The notes under the pieces: model-generated | Databases searched by the model: none | What the model saw: the letters and a program-made list of their open reading frames with translations, nothing else | Told to the model about the DNA's origin: nothing | Shown here: positions 1-7,083 of the stretch, piece after piece | How positions within the stretch are numbered: position 1 is the first letter of the stretch | Layout: each line of letters starts with the position of its first letter | Program-made: the position numbers and the translations under genes | DNA from: JAERML01 sp035687895 | GTDB lineage: Bacteria > Bacteroidota > Ignavibacteria > UBA10030 > UBA6906 | Direction: 5' to 3' | DNA length: 18,716 bases | Assembly: GCA_035687895.1 (NCBI GenBank) | Contig: DASRUE010000294.1 | Coordinates: forward strand, 1 to 18,716

Positions 1-1142
1 TCGGACATTGAGCACGCATAGGAAATCCGCAGGCAACGGTCATCCCCAAACGCCGAACCAGGCATGGCGCCGACGTGATGATGTTCGAGAAGGTATTGCG
101 CAAGCCCATCCGAATTAATAACGCGTTGCTCTTTGAATTTCCTTCCGTAGAACTTCTCCACCCCAAAGAAGGCATAGAATGCCCCTCTAGGTGTGGCCAC
201 GTCCACATCGCGGATTGCAGAGAGAGACTTGACAACGTATTCCCTCCGCCGATCAAACTCAGCCACCATCGCATCGAGGTCATTAGTTGAGCCGCTTAAT
301 GCGGCCACGGTCGCTTTTTGTGCAATCGAGTTGGCGTTAGAAGTGAGCTGACTTTGAAACTTTGCCGCAGCTTCCAGGACTGCGGGTGGTCCCCCCATGT
401 ACCCGATGCGCCAGCCGGTCATCGAGAATGCCTTGGAGACGCCGTTAACTGTGATGACATGGTCTTTCACTTTCTTCACCGCACCTATACTGAAGTGCCG
501 GTGGCCATCATAGATCACTTTCTCGTAGATCTCGTCAGTGATGACGAAGATGCCAGTCTCATGCACGATCGATGCAATATCCTCGAGCAGACTGCGGCTG
601 TAGACGGCGCCCGTGGGGTTGTTGGGAGAATTGAGAATCAGTGCTTTGGTTTTCGGGGAGATGGCCCGCCGGATGCTGCGTGGGTCCGGTTGGAACCGGT
701 GTTCGAGTGTGGTCTTCACAACGACAGGGACGGCGTCCACCAGCTTCACCATCTCGGGGTAACTCACCCAGTACGGACTGACCATGACAACTTCATCGCC
801 TTTGTTGCATACTGCCTGGAGGGCGCTGTAGATGGATTGTTTTGCCCCGTTGGAGACGAGGATCTGGTCGGGTTCGAAGTGGAGATCGTTGTCGAGAGCG
901 AACTTCCTGATGATGGCTTGAATGAGATCCGGCGAGCCCTGGTTGGCAGTGTACTTTGTGAAATTTGCTTCGATGGCCTTGATGGCCGCTTCTTTCACAT
1001 GACGCGGGGTGGGAAAATCCGGCTCGCCGGCTGTCAGGCTCACCACATCGATGCCGGAGTCCTTCATGCGCTTTGCCTTTGCGGCAATTGCGAGCGTCTG
1101 GGATTCTTCTCCCCGTCGAATCTTACGTGATAATGTCAGCAT
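1..1142 (-). CDS. Class I pyridoxal-phosphate aminotransferase, probable aspartate aminotransferase (3' end missing)
   Basis: Transfers the amino group between aspartate and 2-oxoglutarate (or a related pair) using PLP in the cytoplasm. The reading frame is open from the ATG at 1142 to the left edge, giving 380 residues, so only the last 15-25 residues of a roughly 395-400 aa family are missing. Visible signatures are AGEPDFPTP near the N-terminus, the NNPTG motif (174-178), TDEIYEKVIYDG, the PLP-lysine motif SKAFSMTGWRIGY with K237 as the Schiff-base lysine, and near the edge GSAFGDDRCLRISYA, where R372 fits the arginine that binds the substrate carboxylate. It starts 10 bp after coaD and is probably co-transcribed with it. 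The family is certain. Substrate is less so, because related subgroup members also accept prephenate or aromatic substrates, so no symbol is given. Confidence 0.93.
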   Translation of the reverse strand, partial: MLTLSRKIRRGEESQTLAIAAKAKRMKDSGIDVVSLTAGEPDFPTPRHVKEAAIKAIEANFTKYTANQGSPDLIQAIIRKFALDNDLHFEPDQILVSNGAKQSIYSALQAVCNKGDEVVMVSPYWVSYPEMVKLVDAVPVVVKTTLEHRFQPDPRSIRRAISPKTKALILNSPNNPTGAVYSRSLLEDIASIVHETGIFVITDEIYEKVIYDGHRHFSIGAVKKVKDHVITVNGVSKAFSMTGWRIGYMGGPPAVLEAAAKFQSQLTSNANSIAQKATVAALSGSTNDLDAMVAEFDRRREYVVKSLSAIRDVDVATPRGAFYAFFGVEKFYGRKFKEQRVINSDGLAQYLLEHHHVGAMPGSAFGDDRCLRISYACSMS

Positions 1143-1152
1143 GAAAGAACAG

Positions 1153-1650
1153 TTACCGCCTTGAAAGAGACTTTACCTTTGCAATGAGACGTCGCCGCAC
1201 ACTTGCGGGAACGAAATCCGACACATCACCTCCGAGTCGGGCAATCTCTCGCACAATCGACGAGTTGAGATATGTGAAGCGTTCGTCAGGAACCAGGAAC
1301 ACCGTATCGATGGTACTGTTCATTTTACGATTGGTCAGGGCCATCTGGAACTCAAACTCAAAATCGGAAACAGCGCGCAGGCCGCGAATGATCGCAGTTG
1401 CCTTTTTCCGGACAACATACTCTACGAGGAGTCCGTCGAAGATATCCACTGTGACGCGTATGTTCTTTCTGAACACCTCTCTGATCATTGTCACCCGTTC
1501 TTCCCCGGAAAAGAGAGGGGCCTTTGACGAGTTACGCGCAACCAGCACAATGATTTTGTCAAACAGCTTCGTTCCCCGGTGGATCACGTCCAGGTGTCCA
1601 AAGGTGATAGGATCGAAGGTGCCCGGGTACACGGCAATGCGCTTCGTCAT
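1153..1650 (-). CDS. coaD: Phosphopantetheine adenylyltransferase
   Basis: Catalyses the penultimate step of coenzyme A synthesis, joining ATP and 4'-phosphopantetheine to give dephospho-CoA and pyrophosphate. The 165 aa length is typical of bacterial CoaD (about 160). The nucleotidyltransferase signature GTFDPITFGH is at 10-19, with the TxGH motif as T16-F17-G18-H19. RGLRAVSDFEFE starts at 89, and NSSIVRE (129-135) matches the second ATP-binding motif (ISSTxxR type). The ATG overlaps the rsmD stop by 4 bp (ATGA), which indicates translational coupling. rsmD-coaD is a common bacterial pair. Nothing is missing. Confidence 0.97.
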   Translation of the reverse strand: MTKRIAVYPGTFDPITFGHLDVIHRGTKLFDKIIVLVARNSSKAPLFSGEERVTMIREVFRKNIRVTVDIFDGLLVEYVVRKKATAIIRGLRAVSDFEFEFQMALTNRKMNSTIDTVFLVPDERFTYLNSSIVREIARLGGDVSDFVPASVRRRLIAKVKSLSRR

Positions 1651-2213
1651 GAGACTGGTTCCTCGGGTCGGGGGTGCCGGAAAAAAGTCACCATTGTCTG
1701 GCCAAACTTTTTCTCCGGTCCCGCGTGATACTGAGCCGTGCTGATGAAGTGCAGGTCCGATGCATGTTCGATTAAGAGGTACCCGTGTTTTTGCAACAAG
1801 GCCTTTCCGAATACAAGTCCCGGTATCTCCACCGTTTCCTCATATGCATACGGTGGATCGGCGAAAATCAGATCGAACGGTCCGCCTTCGTTCCCGATGT
1901 ACCGTATCGCATCCATTTCCAGGATCGTTGCTGCTTCTTCGCATCCCAGGGTATCGATGTTTCGCTCGATGCACTCAGCTGCTTCCTCATTGCTCTCCAC
2001 AAAAGTGACGTGGGCAGCCCCCCGGCTCAATGCTTCGATGCCGAGGTTGCCGCTTCCGGCGAACAGATCCAGAACGTGAGCACCTTCGAGATCGAGGCGG
2101 TTCATAAGCATGTTGAAAATCGACTGTTTGACACGGTCAGTGGCAGGTCGGATCGACCGATCGTCCAGCGTTTTAATGGTCCTTCCCTTGTACAGGCCGG
2201 TAATTACCCGCAT
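1647..2213 (-). CDS. rsmD: 16S rRNA (guanine(966)-N(2))-methyltransferase
   Basis: SAM-dependent methyltransferase that modifies G966 (E. coli numbering) of 16S rRNA during 30S assembly. The protein is 188 aa, normal for the family. It opens with MRVITGLYKGR, typical of RsmD. RPATDRVKQSIFNML (22-36) is the conserved N-terminal motif, DLFAGSGNLGIEALSRGA (49-66) is SAM-binding motif I, and DPPY (119-122) is the catalytic motif IV of N2-guanine/N6-adenine methyltransferases. It overlaps coaD by 4 bp and begins 3 bp after the PilM-like gene, so the four genes from PilM-like to aminotransferase look like one transcription unit. Confidence 0.96.
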   Translation of the reverse strand: MRVITGLYKGRTIKTLDDRSIRPATDRVKQSIFNMLMNRLDLEGAHVLDLFAGSGNLGIEALSRGAAHVTFVESNEEAAECIERNIDTLGCEEAATILEMDAIRYIGNEGGPFDLIFADPPYAYEETVEIPGLVFGKALLQKHGYLLIEHASDLHFISTAQYHAGPEKKFGQTMVTFFRHPRPEEPVS

Positions 2214-2216
2214 GGG

Positions 2217-3116
2217 CTAGTCCCGCCGCAAGGCGACACCAACGGCTGATGCGAACCGGTAGGAAGGTACAGAGAGGTGGTCAGCGAGACGCAGGGAATC
2301 GGACACTTTTACGTGACGAAGAGGGTTCAGCGCCTCGACCAGAAGCGAGGATCCCCGGCGGATTTGGACGAGGAGGTCTTTGTCGAGAAAAGGACCGTAC
2401 ACCGTGATCGAGTAGATACCTTTGGTCTCACGTGACAGCAGGCCGATCTGCTCAACAATCTCCTTGTTCGATTGTACCACGGAATAACTGTACGATTCCA
2501 TGTTACCGTTCTTAATCAAACTGACATCGAGACGATTCTCTTTCACACCGACGAGGGCGAGGTACTTTCTGTTCGTGTCAGGATAATTGACCCGAAGCGC
2601 AGTGTCAGCACTGAAGTGGTCCACATCGAGGACGTGCAGCGTCAGCCCCATTTGTTGGACCGCCTGTTGAACGAGATATACATCGTGGCGCTGGACGGAA
2701 ACGCTCAGGACCTCATTCCATCCATCCGCAGGACGCTGCGTCAGAACATGTACATCCGTGACGAACTCCTTGGATGAGAGTTCCGGGAAAAATTGGCTAA
2801 GTTCCCAGTTGATATGCTCATTGATCTGAATGCGCGAGAGCCCGTCATCCATGGGGATCGAATTGAGGAACATATCCGCTGTGTCGAGAGAGACAGAGAC
2901 TTTGCGAGACCGTGAGCGGTTGACTTTCATGAACGCCGTCAGGTACTCGATAAACCTGGTTGTGCCCTGTCCGTTATGTCCCGCGCTCGTTGGAAGCGTG
3001 TTCTCCCATTCATCGATTGCAAGCAGTGTATTGGAAGGTCCGTCCTGCTCGATCTCGACGGCCTGCACACTTTTATCGCTGAGACTGAGACCGAGAACTG
3101 TTTCCTTTGCGGCCAT
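2217..3116 (-). CDS. PilM-like protein with a degenerate actin-type fold
   Basis: Predicted cytoplasmic protein of 299 aa related to PilM, the actin-like inner-membrane partner of the type IV pilus alignment complex. Evidence for the family is the N-terminal pattern VLGLSLSDKSVQAVEIEQ (compare the GLDIGS..VKAVEL phosphate-1 loop of PilM), a central SHS2-like region, a second loop-like segment ALVGVKENRLDVSLIKNG, and the C-terminal SYRFASAVGVALR, close to the PilM ending. The glycine/aspartate positions expected to contact ATP phosphates look replaced in both loops, so nucleotide binding may be lost. No pilN, pilO, pilP or pilQ gene adjoins it. The preceding gene encodes a ComEA-like DNA-binding protein, which hints at DNA uptake. 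The ATG at 3116 is the first in the frame and follows a predicted promoter. Family assignment is moderate. Confidence 0.6.
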   Translation of the reverse strand: MAAKETVLGLSLSDKSVQAVEIEQDGPSNTLLAIDEWENTLPTSAGHNGQGTTRFIEYLTAFMKVNRSRSRKVSVSLDTADMFLNSIPMDDGLSRIQINEHINWELSQFFPELSSKEFVTDVHVLTQRPADGWNEVLSVSVQRHDVYLVQQAVQQMGLTLHVLDVDHFSADTALRVNYPDTNRKYLALVGVKENRLDVSLIKNGNMESYSYSVVQSNKEIVEQIGLLSRETKGIYSITVYGPFLDKDLLVQIRRGSSLLVEALNPLRHVKVSDSLRLADHLSVPSYRFASAVGVALRRD

Positions 3117-3187
3117 CTGAAGGCACCTCGTGAAAGAGTTCAGAAGATATGGGTGAGAAAGAGGAGTGCTGTCTTTGAATCGTCGGT

Positions 3188-3216
3188 AATATGCACAAAA
3201 GGGAAGAGTTAGTCAA
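3188..3216 (-). promoter_or_regulatory. Predicted sigma70-type promoter for the pilM-like/rsmD/coaD/aminotransferase block
   Basis: On the minus strand TTGACT (3216-3211) is followed, after exactly 17 bp, by CATATT (3193-3188). It lies in the 113-bp gap between the ComEA-like stop and the PilM-like start and would give a leader of about 65 nt. The -35 matches 5 of 6 and the -10 matches 4 of 6 consensus positions. This is prediction only. Confidence 0.5.
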
Positions 3217-3229
3217 GAAAGTAACGCGA

Positions 3230-3715
3230 CTACTTGACTGTAAGAAATGGCTTGATCCGTTCGAGCGTCTTCTTACCGATGCCCTTCACGTTCGTAAGGT
3301 CGTCAACGGAGGTATATAATCCATAATCTTCCCGGTAGAGAATGATCCTCTCGGCATAACTCTCGCCGATCCCTGGGAGCCGCATGAGCTGGTCCTTTGT
3401 TGCTGTGTTGATGTTGATGCTTGACGGAGGCAAGGTGCTGGAGGTCTTACGTAGTCCTTTATCGTTGCGCTCGGCGCGTGGAACGGGCTTTGGTGTCGGG
3501 CTGGACAATGCGGCAAGCTTTTTTGACCGTTCGAGGAAGATGCTATCGGATCGGGAATAGTCGAACTGACCGGCGGGTGCGCCGGCGCGGGAAGTGGACT
3601 GATTGTACCACCGGATGCCGAGGCCAATCAGGAAGGTCACCGAGAGAAAGAGAATTACACGAATCTCACTACGCGTAAAGCCGAATGTCTGTTGCAGTGA
3701 CGTAAAGAAGCGCAT
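3230..3715 (-). CDS. ComEA-like helix-hairpin-helix protein with N-terminal membrane anchor
   Basis: About 161 aa. The N-terminus MRFFTSLQQTFGFTRSE is followed by one hydrophobic segment (VILFLSVTFLIGLGIRW, roughly 20-36), then a polar, proline/serine-rich linker. At the C-terminus is a double helix-hairpin-helix domain: INTATKDQLMRLPGIGESYA and then DLTNVKGIGKKTLERIKPFL, with the paired GIG turns typical of ComEA. ComEA proteins bind double-stranded DNA in the periplasm during transformation, and similar orphan HhH proteins of unknown role are common. I chose the ATG at 3715, because the frame extends upstream only to a TTG at 3742 that has no ribosome-binding site, while a short G-run sits upstream of this ATG. 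It follows dnaJ by 69 bp and may be read through from the heat-shock operon. Confidence 0.78.
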   Translation of the reverse strand: MRFFTSLQQTFGFTRSEIRVILFLSVTFLIGLGIRWYNQSTSRAGAPAGQFDYSRSDSIFLERSKKLAALSSPTPKPVPRAERNDKGLRKTSSTLPPSSININTATKDQLMRLPGIGESYAERIILYREDYGLYTSVDDLTNVKGIGKKTLERIKPFLTVK

Positions 3716-3784
3716 CGACGACCCCCGGGAATCTTCCAACAATCAACTGCTCAAGGAACAACTGCGTTCAGTTACCGCGAACGA

Positions 3785-4951
3785 TCAAGAGAATGCGCTC
3801 TTCATCCGCTCGAAGAAACTCTTGTCCGAATTTGCGGACTTGTCCCCGTCTTTTGGATTGATGTTTGCTGAGTTTGCGAGGTTCTTTAGTGCCGCCCGCT
3901 CCTGGGAATTCAAAGACGTAGGTACCCACACGTTGACCCGAACGAGCTGGTCCCCGCGGCCGTAGCTGTTCAAGTGGGGGATTCCCTTCTCCCGCATTCG
4001 AAGGATGCGTCCCGATTGTGTCCCCGGCTCGATCTTCAACTTGGCCCGACCGGTGAGCGTCGGGACTTCCACGTCGGCCCCGAGTGCCGCTTCGGGAAAA
4101 CTGATGAGCAGGTCCAAAATGACATCGTCACTGTTGCGCGTCAGGATAGGGTGCGGTTCCTCCTCGATAACAACGATGATGTCCCCCGGAGGACCGCCGC
4201 GCTGTCCGGCATTGCCTTGACCACGCAACGGAATGTAATTCCCTTCACTGACACCCGCCGGGACGGTGACCGAGATGACCTGTTCCCCTTGAATGCGGCC
4301 TTCGCCGTGACAGGTGGCGCACTTGTCCTGTATGATTTTTCCTTCACCACCGCAGGTGTTGCAACTCGTGATGTTGACGAACTGCCCAAAGACCGAGCGC
4401 GATACCTGGCGGAGCTCACCGCTCCCGTTACACGTCGGGCAGGTAACGCGACCTTTGGCCGATTTCGCACCGCTGCCATTGCATGTCCCGCAGGTGTGCC
4501 ACTTTTTGATTTTGAGTTTCTTCTCGACACCGGCAGCGATTTCTTCAAGCGTCAGCTTGAGCCGTATTTTCAGATCGGATCCTGGCGCACCGCTGCTCGT
4601 CCGTTGCCGCTGCCTTCCTCCGCCAAACATATCATCAAAAATCGATCCGCCAAAGCCGCCGCCGAATATATCGCTGAAGGTGTTGAAGATGTCGTTTGGA
4701 TCGGTGTACTGCCGGAAGTCGGTGCCGCGCAAACCTTCATGACCGAATTGGTCATAGCGCGTCCGCTTGTCAGCGTCACCCAGCACCTCGTATGCTTCGG
4801 CTGCCTGCTTGAATTTTTCTTCCGCTTCCTTGTTGCCTGGATTTCGGTCGGGGTGGTACTGCAGCGCGAGCTTTCTGTAAGCCTTTTTGATTTCGTCCTG
4901 TGTTGCCTTCCGGTCAACTCCTAGAACGTGATAGTATTCCTGTTTGCTCAT
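3785..4951 (-). CDS. dnaJ: Molecular chaperone DnaJ (type I Hsp40)
   Basis: Co-chaperone that delivers unfolded proteins to DnaK and stimulates its ATPase. The 388 aa length is standard and all domains are present. The J domain covers about 1-70, with the DnaK-activating HPD at 33-35. The Gly/Phe-rich region spans about 85-112. The zinc-binding cysteine-rich domain has four CxxCxGxG repeats: C154/C157, C171/C174, C197/C200 and C211/C214. C-terminal substrate-binding domains follow. The start overlaps the grpE stop by 4 bp (ATGA), which implies translational coupling in an hrcA-grpE-dnaJ operon. No dnaK lies in the window. Confidence 0.98.
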   Translation of the reverse strand: MSKQEYYHVLGVDRKATQDEIKKAYRKLALQYHPDRNPGNKEAEEKFKQAAEAYEVLGDADKRTRYDQFGHEGLRGTDFRQYTDPNDIFNTFSDIFGGGFGGSIFDDMFGGGRQRQRTSSGAPGSDLKIRLKLTLEEIAAGVEKKLKIKKWHTCGTCNGSGAKSAKGRVTCPTCNGSGELRQVSRSVFGQFVNITSCNTCGGEGKIIQDKCATCHGEGRIQGEQVISVTVPAGVSEGNYIPLRGQGNAGQRGGPPGDIIVVIEEEPHPILTRNSDDVILDLLISFPEAALGADVEVPTLTGRAKLKIEPGTQSGRILRMREKGIPHLNSYGRGDQLVRVNVWVPTSLNSQERAALKNLANSANINPKDGDKSANSDKSFFERMKSAFS

Positions 4952-5580
4952 GCGCGAGTTTCAGCTCCCTCTGTATTCCCATCCGCGGGAACATTCTCCT
5001 GTTCCGGCGGTGTATCCTCCGGACTGGAGACGATCACCTTTGCATGACGAAGGATCTTCTCGTTCAGTTTGTAGCCTCGTTCGACCTCCTCGATCACCGT
5101 GTGGGGAGGGACGTCGCTTCTCGGAACTTGCAGCAAGGCGTCGTGGTACTCGACATCGAACGGCTTCCCGACCGACTCGAAAGGAACAAGTCCCCTGGCT
5201 TCAAGTCCCTTCATCAACTTCTGAAGAATCAACTCCACTCCCCTGTAGAATCCTTCGGGGTCCTTCTGATCTTTTCCTGATTTCAAGGAACGAACAAGAT
5301 CTTCAATGATCGGGATGAGAGAGATCAAAAGGCTCTCATTGGCATTGCGGACAATGTTAATGTACTCCGACTCGGTTCGGCGCTTGTAATTGTCGAACTC
5401 GGCTGCTTTTCGGAGGAACTGGTCTTTGTGCGTGTCTGCAAGCTCTCGGAGTTCTTCGATTTTCTGGCGGAGCCGGTCGATCCCGGATTCATCCTCGTTT
5501 GCTTTCGCCTCCCCCCCCTGTCCTGTGTCGGTTTGCGCGGTCGGTTGAAGTTCCTCGGGTAGGTTCTTATCTTCAGTCAT
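4948..5580 (-). CDS. grpE: Nucleotide exchange factor GrpE
   Basis: Releases ADP from DnaK and so resets the chaperone cycle. The protein is 210 aa. It has an acidic, probably disordered N-terminal extension (about 1-30), then a long helix with heptad character (about 33-85) expected to form the dimeric coiled coil. The C-terminal beta domain carries the family signatures GKPFDVEYHDALLQVP and RGYKLNEKILRHAKVIVS. The hrcA stop and grpE start share one base (TGATG), and the grpE end overlaps dnaJ by 4 bp, so the three genes are translated as a coupled unit. Confidence 0.97.
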   Translation of the reverse strand: MTEDKNLPEELQPTAQTDTGQGGEAKANEDESGIDRLRQKIEELRELADTHKDQFLRKAAEFDNYKRRTESEYINIVRNANESLLISLIPIIEDLVRSLKSGKDQKDPEGFYRGVELILQKLMKGLEARGLVPFESVGKPFDVEYHDALLQVPRSDVPPHTVIEEVERGYKLNEKILRHAKVIVSSPEDTPPEQENVPADGNTEGAETRA

Positions 5581-6626
5581 CAGGTTCTGGTTGAATTGGT
5601 GAACATCTCTGAAATCGTTCTTGCCACATAATCGATGAGAGGAATCATCCGGGAATAGTGCATCCTCGTGGGGCCGATGACGCCGATTGTTCCGACGACG
5701 TCGCCCACATTGTACGTAGACGTTATAACGCTGTATGGTTTCATTTTTTCGTCCTCGTTTTCCTCTCCGATCGTCACACGAATTTCATTCGGTCGGGCCT
5801 CGTTCTTCTCCAGGACATGAATGATAATCTCTTCGTTGTTGATTAACTCAATAACACTCCGGAACTCTTTCGGGTTCAGAAACTCGGGCTGGTCCAGAAT
5901 CCCCTCGGTTCCGGCGATGTGGAGTTTCTCCGACCGATTGGCGACGAACAACTTGTCCACGGAATCAATGAATAATCTAATGAGACCGGTTTCCTCGTTC
6001 CGGGCATCCTTTACGCGTTCGACAAAGCTCTCCCGAATCTGCTCAAGCGTCAATCCGCTAAGCCGGTCATTCAAAAATCGACCCAGGTCCTCAAGCCTCT
6101 CACGGGGGATTTCACTTGCTACTTCCATCATGATGGTCCGAACCAATCCAGACTTTATGGAGATGATCACCATGATCCGGTTCCCGGTAAGAGGGACCAA
6201 CTCCATTTTCTCAAACGTTCCGCTGTTCAAATGCGGCGGGGTGACAATACAGAGTTGGTGCGAAATTCTCCCGAGGATTCTGGACGATTCCCTTAAGAGT
6301 GCGTCGGTTTCCTCAGCAGAATCAAGGTTTTTGCGTATTGCCTGTTGGTCCTTTTCAGAAAGTTGCTCAATCCGCATCAAGCTGTCGAGATAGAACCTGT
6401 ACCCCAAATCTGTGGGAACGCGGCCCGCCGAAGTGTGTGGATGATTAATATACCCCATATACTCCAAATCCGACATAACATTACGAATGCTGGCTGAGCT
6501 TAGGCCAAGGGCAGCATCATGTCTCTTGGAGATGTATCGTGACCCTATCGGTGTTGCGGTCTCGATAAAGTCGTGGATAACGTACCGGAGAACGGTCCTC
6601 TCTCGGTCTGTTAATTCACCCGGCAT
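5580..6626 (-). CDS. hrcA: Heat-inducible transcription repressor HrcA
   Basis: DNA-binding repressor of class I heat-shock genes that acts at CIRCE operators. At 348 aa it is a normal family length. The N-terminal winged helix begins LTDRERTVLRYVIHDFI, continues GSRYISKRH and LGLSSASIRNVMSDLE (recognition region) and ends in HPHTSAGRVPTDLGYRFYLD, a strong HrcA signature. A GAF-like domain and dimerisation region follow, and VGTIGVIGPTRMHYSRMIPLIDYVA near the C-terminus is diagnostic when read in parts (GVIGPTRMxY). It is first in the operon, and its own promoter carries a CIRCE-like element, as expected for autoregulation. Confidence 0.98.
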   Translation of the reverse strand: MPGELTDRERTVLRYVIHDFIETATPIGSRYISKRHDAALGLSSASIRNVMSDLEYMGYINHPHTSAGRVPTDLGYRFYLDSLMRIEQLSEKDQQAIRKNLDSAEETDALLRESSRILGRISHQLCIVTPPHLNSGTFEKMELVPLTGNRIMVIISIKSGLVRTIMMEVASEIPRERLEDLGRFLNDRLSGLTLEQIRESFVERVKDARNEETGLIRLFIDSVDKLFVANRSEKLHIAGTEGILDQPEFLNPKEFRSVIELINNEEIIIHVLEKNEARPNEIRVTIGEENEDEKMKPYSVITSTYNVGDVVGTIGVIGPTRMHYSRMIPLIDYVARTISEMFTNSTRT

Positions 6627-6667
6627 TCTTGATAATCTCTCGACGGATTCATGATAATTTGTGTTAA

Positions 6668-6696
6668 ATAATAACGATTCCGGCTGCTTTTGTCAA
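6668..6696 (-). promoter_or_regulatory. Sigma70-type promoter of the hrcA-grpE-dnaJ operon
   Basis: On the minus strand a perfect -35 TTGACA (6696-6691) is separated by 17 bp from TATTAT (6673-6668; 5 of 6 matches to TATAAT). The predicted transcription start is near 6661, about 35 nt upstream of the hrcA ATG. The near-consensus match and the correct distance make it convincing. Confidence 0.8.
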
Positions 6697-6716
6697 GGTA
6701 GTGTGGAGAGTGCTAA
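6690..6716 (-). promoter_or_regulatory. CIRCE-like HrcA operator, one half perfect and one half degenerate
   Basis: The CIRCE consensus is TTAGCACTC-N9-GAGTGCTAA. On the minus strand TTAGCACTC (6716-6708) matches 9 of 9. After exactly nine bases comes CCTTGACAA (6698-6690), which matches the second arm at only 4 of 9 positions and contains the operon's -35 box TTGACA. The perfect nonamer next to hrcA, with correct spacing, makes HrcA binding likely. Strength of binding is uncertain because of the weak second arm. Confidence 0.65.
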
Positions 6717-6790
6717 TTCACTGTCACTCATTCACTCGACAAGACATTAGGTAAGTCAACAGTGACCGCGGCACAGGTTTGAACGATCAA

Positions 6791-6819
6791 TTGATTGTCT
6801 ATCGAGAATGTTTTATATT
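6791..6819 (+). promoter_or_regulatory. Predicted promoter for tRNA-Ala and probably ffs
   Basis: TTGATT (6791-6796) is followed by a 17-bp spacer and TATATT (6814-6819), which places a start near 6826, about 33 nt before the tRNA. It is back-to-back with the hrcA promoter in the divergent intergenic region. Confidence 0.6.
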
Positions 6820-6858
6820 TGTGCCCGAAAGATTCCGGATTGAAGTAAACAATGAGCT

Positions 6859-6931
6859 GGGGCTGTAGCTCAGCTGGGAGAGCGCCTCGTTCGCAACGAG
6901 GAGGTCGTCGGTTCGATCCCGATCAGCTCCA
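6859..6931 (+). tRNA. tRNA-Ala, anticodon CGC
   Basis: A full 73-nt cloverleaf can be drawn. The acceptor GGGGCTG pairs with CAGCTCC, the D-stem GCTC pairs with GAGC, and the anticodon stem CCTCG/CGAGG encloses the 7-nt loop TTCGCAA. The T-arm is GTCGG-TTCGATC-CCGAT, and the discriminator base is A. The anticodon CGC (positions 34-36) reads the alanine codon GCG. The G3:U70 wobble pair, the main alanine identity element, is present, which supports the assignment. The 3' CCA is not encoded (ACAA follows), so it must be added by a nucleotidyltransferase. Confidence 0.95.
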
Positions 6932-6974
6932 CAAATCGTGTTATCCGTTAGATGAGTCATACATACCATTGAAG

Positions 6975-7080
6975 TGGGGTCAAGTCCTGCGCAACCGTAA
7001 GTAGCTTAACTCCGCCAGGTCCGGAAGGAAGCAACGGTCGGTTACCCAAAGTGTGACGTGGGGGAGCTTGACCTCATTTT
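6975..7080 (+). ncRNA. ffs: Signal recognition particle RNA, small bacterial (4.5S) type
   Basis: The Ffh-binding domain IV is unmistakable: GCCAGGTCCGGAAGGAAGCA (7014-7033), with the GGAA tetraloop and the flanking symmetric and asymmetric loops. The closing helix is formed by TGGGGTCAAG (6975-6984) and CTTGACCTCA (7067-7076), followed by a run of seven T. The length of about 105 nt indicates the short form without an Alu domain. It directs Ffh-bound ribosomes to FtsY for co-translational membrane insertion. It starts 43 nt after the tRNA with no clear separate promoter, so it may be co-transcribed and processed. The exact ends are estimated. Confidence 0.93.
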
Positions 7081-7083
7081 TTT
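7067..7083 (+). terminator. Probable intrinsic terminator at the end of ffs
   Basis: The 3' arm of the SRP RNA closing helix (7067-7076) runs directly into TTTTTTT (7077-7083). The RNA's own long helix would serve as the terminator stem. Confidence 0.55.

Noticed and set aside
318..1130. A 270-codon open frame on the plus strand
   Set aside because: It lies opposite the aminotransferase, whose minus-strand frame shows all catalytic motifs. The plus-strand product resembles no family.
3716..3784. A possible terminator or regulatory hairpin between dnaJ and the ComEA-like gene
   Set aside because: Only a 5-bp AACTG/CAGTT stem and a loose GCAGTTG direct repeat are visible, with no T-run.
3974..4924. 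A 316-codon open frame on the plus strand
   Set aside because: It is antisense to dnaJ, whose zinc-finger and J-domain motifs are intact on the minus strand.
6718..6737. Three TCACT repeats beside the CIRCE-like arm
   Set aside because: The repeats are 5 bp with uneven spacing, too short to distinguish from chance, and have no clear partner site.
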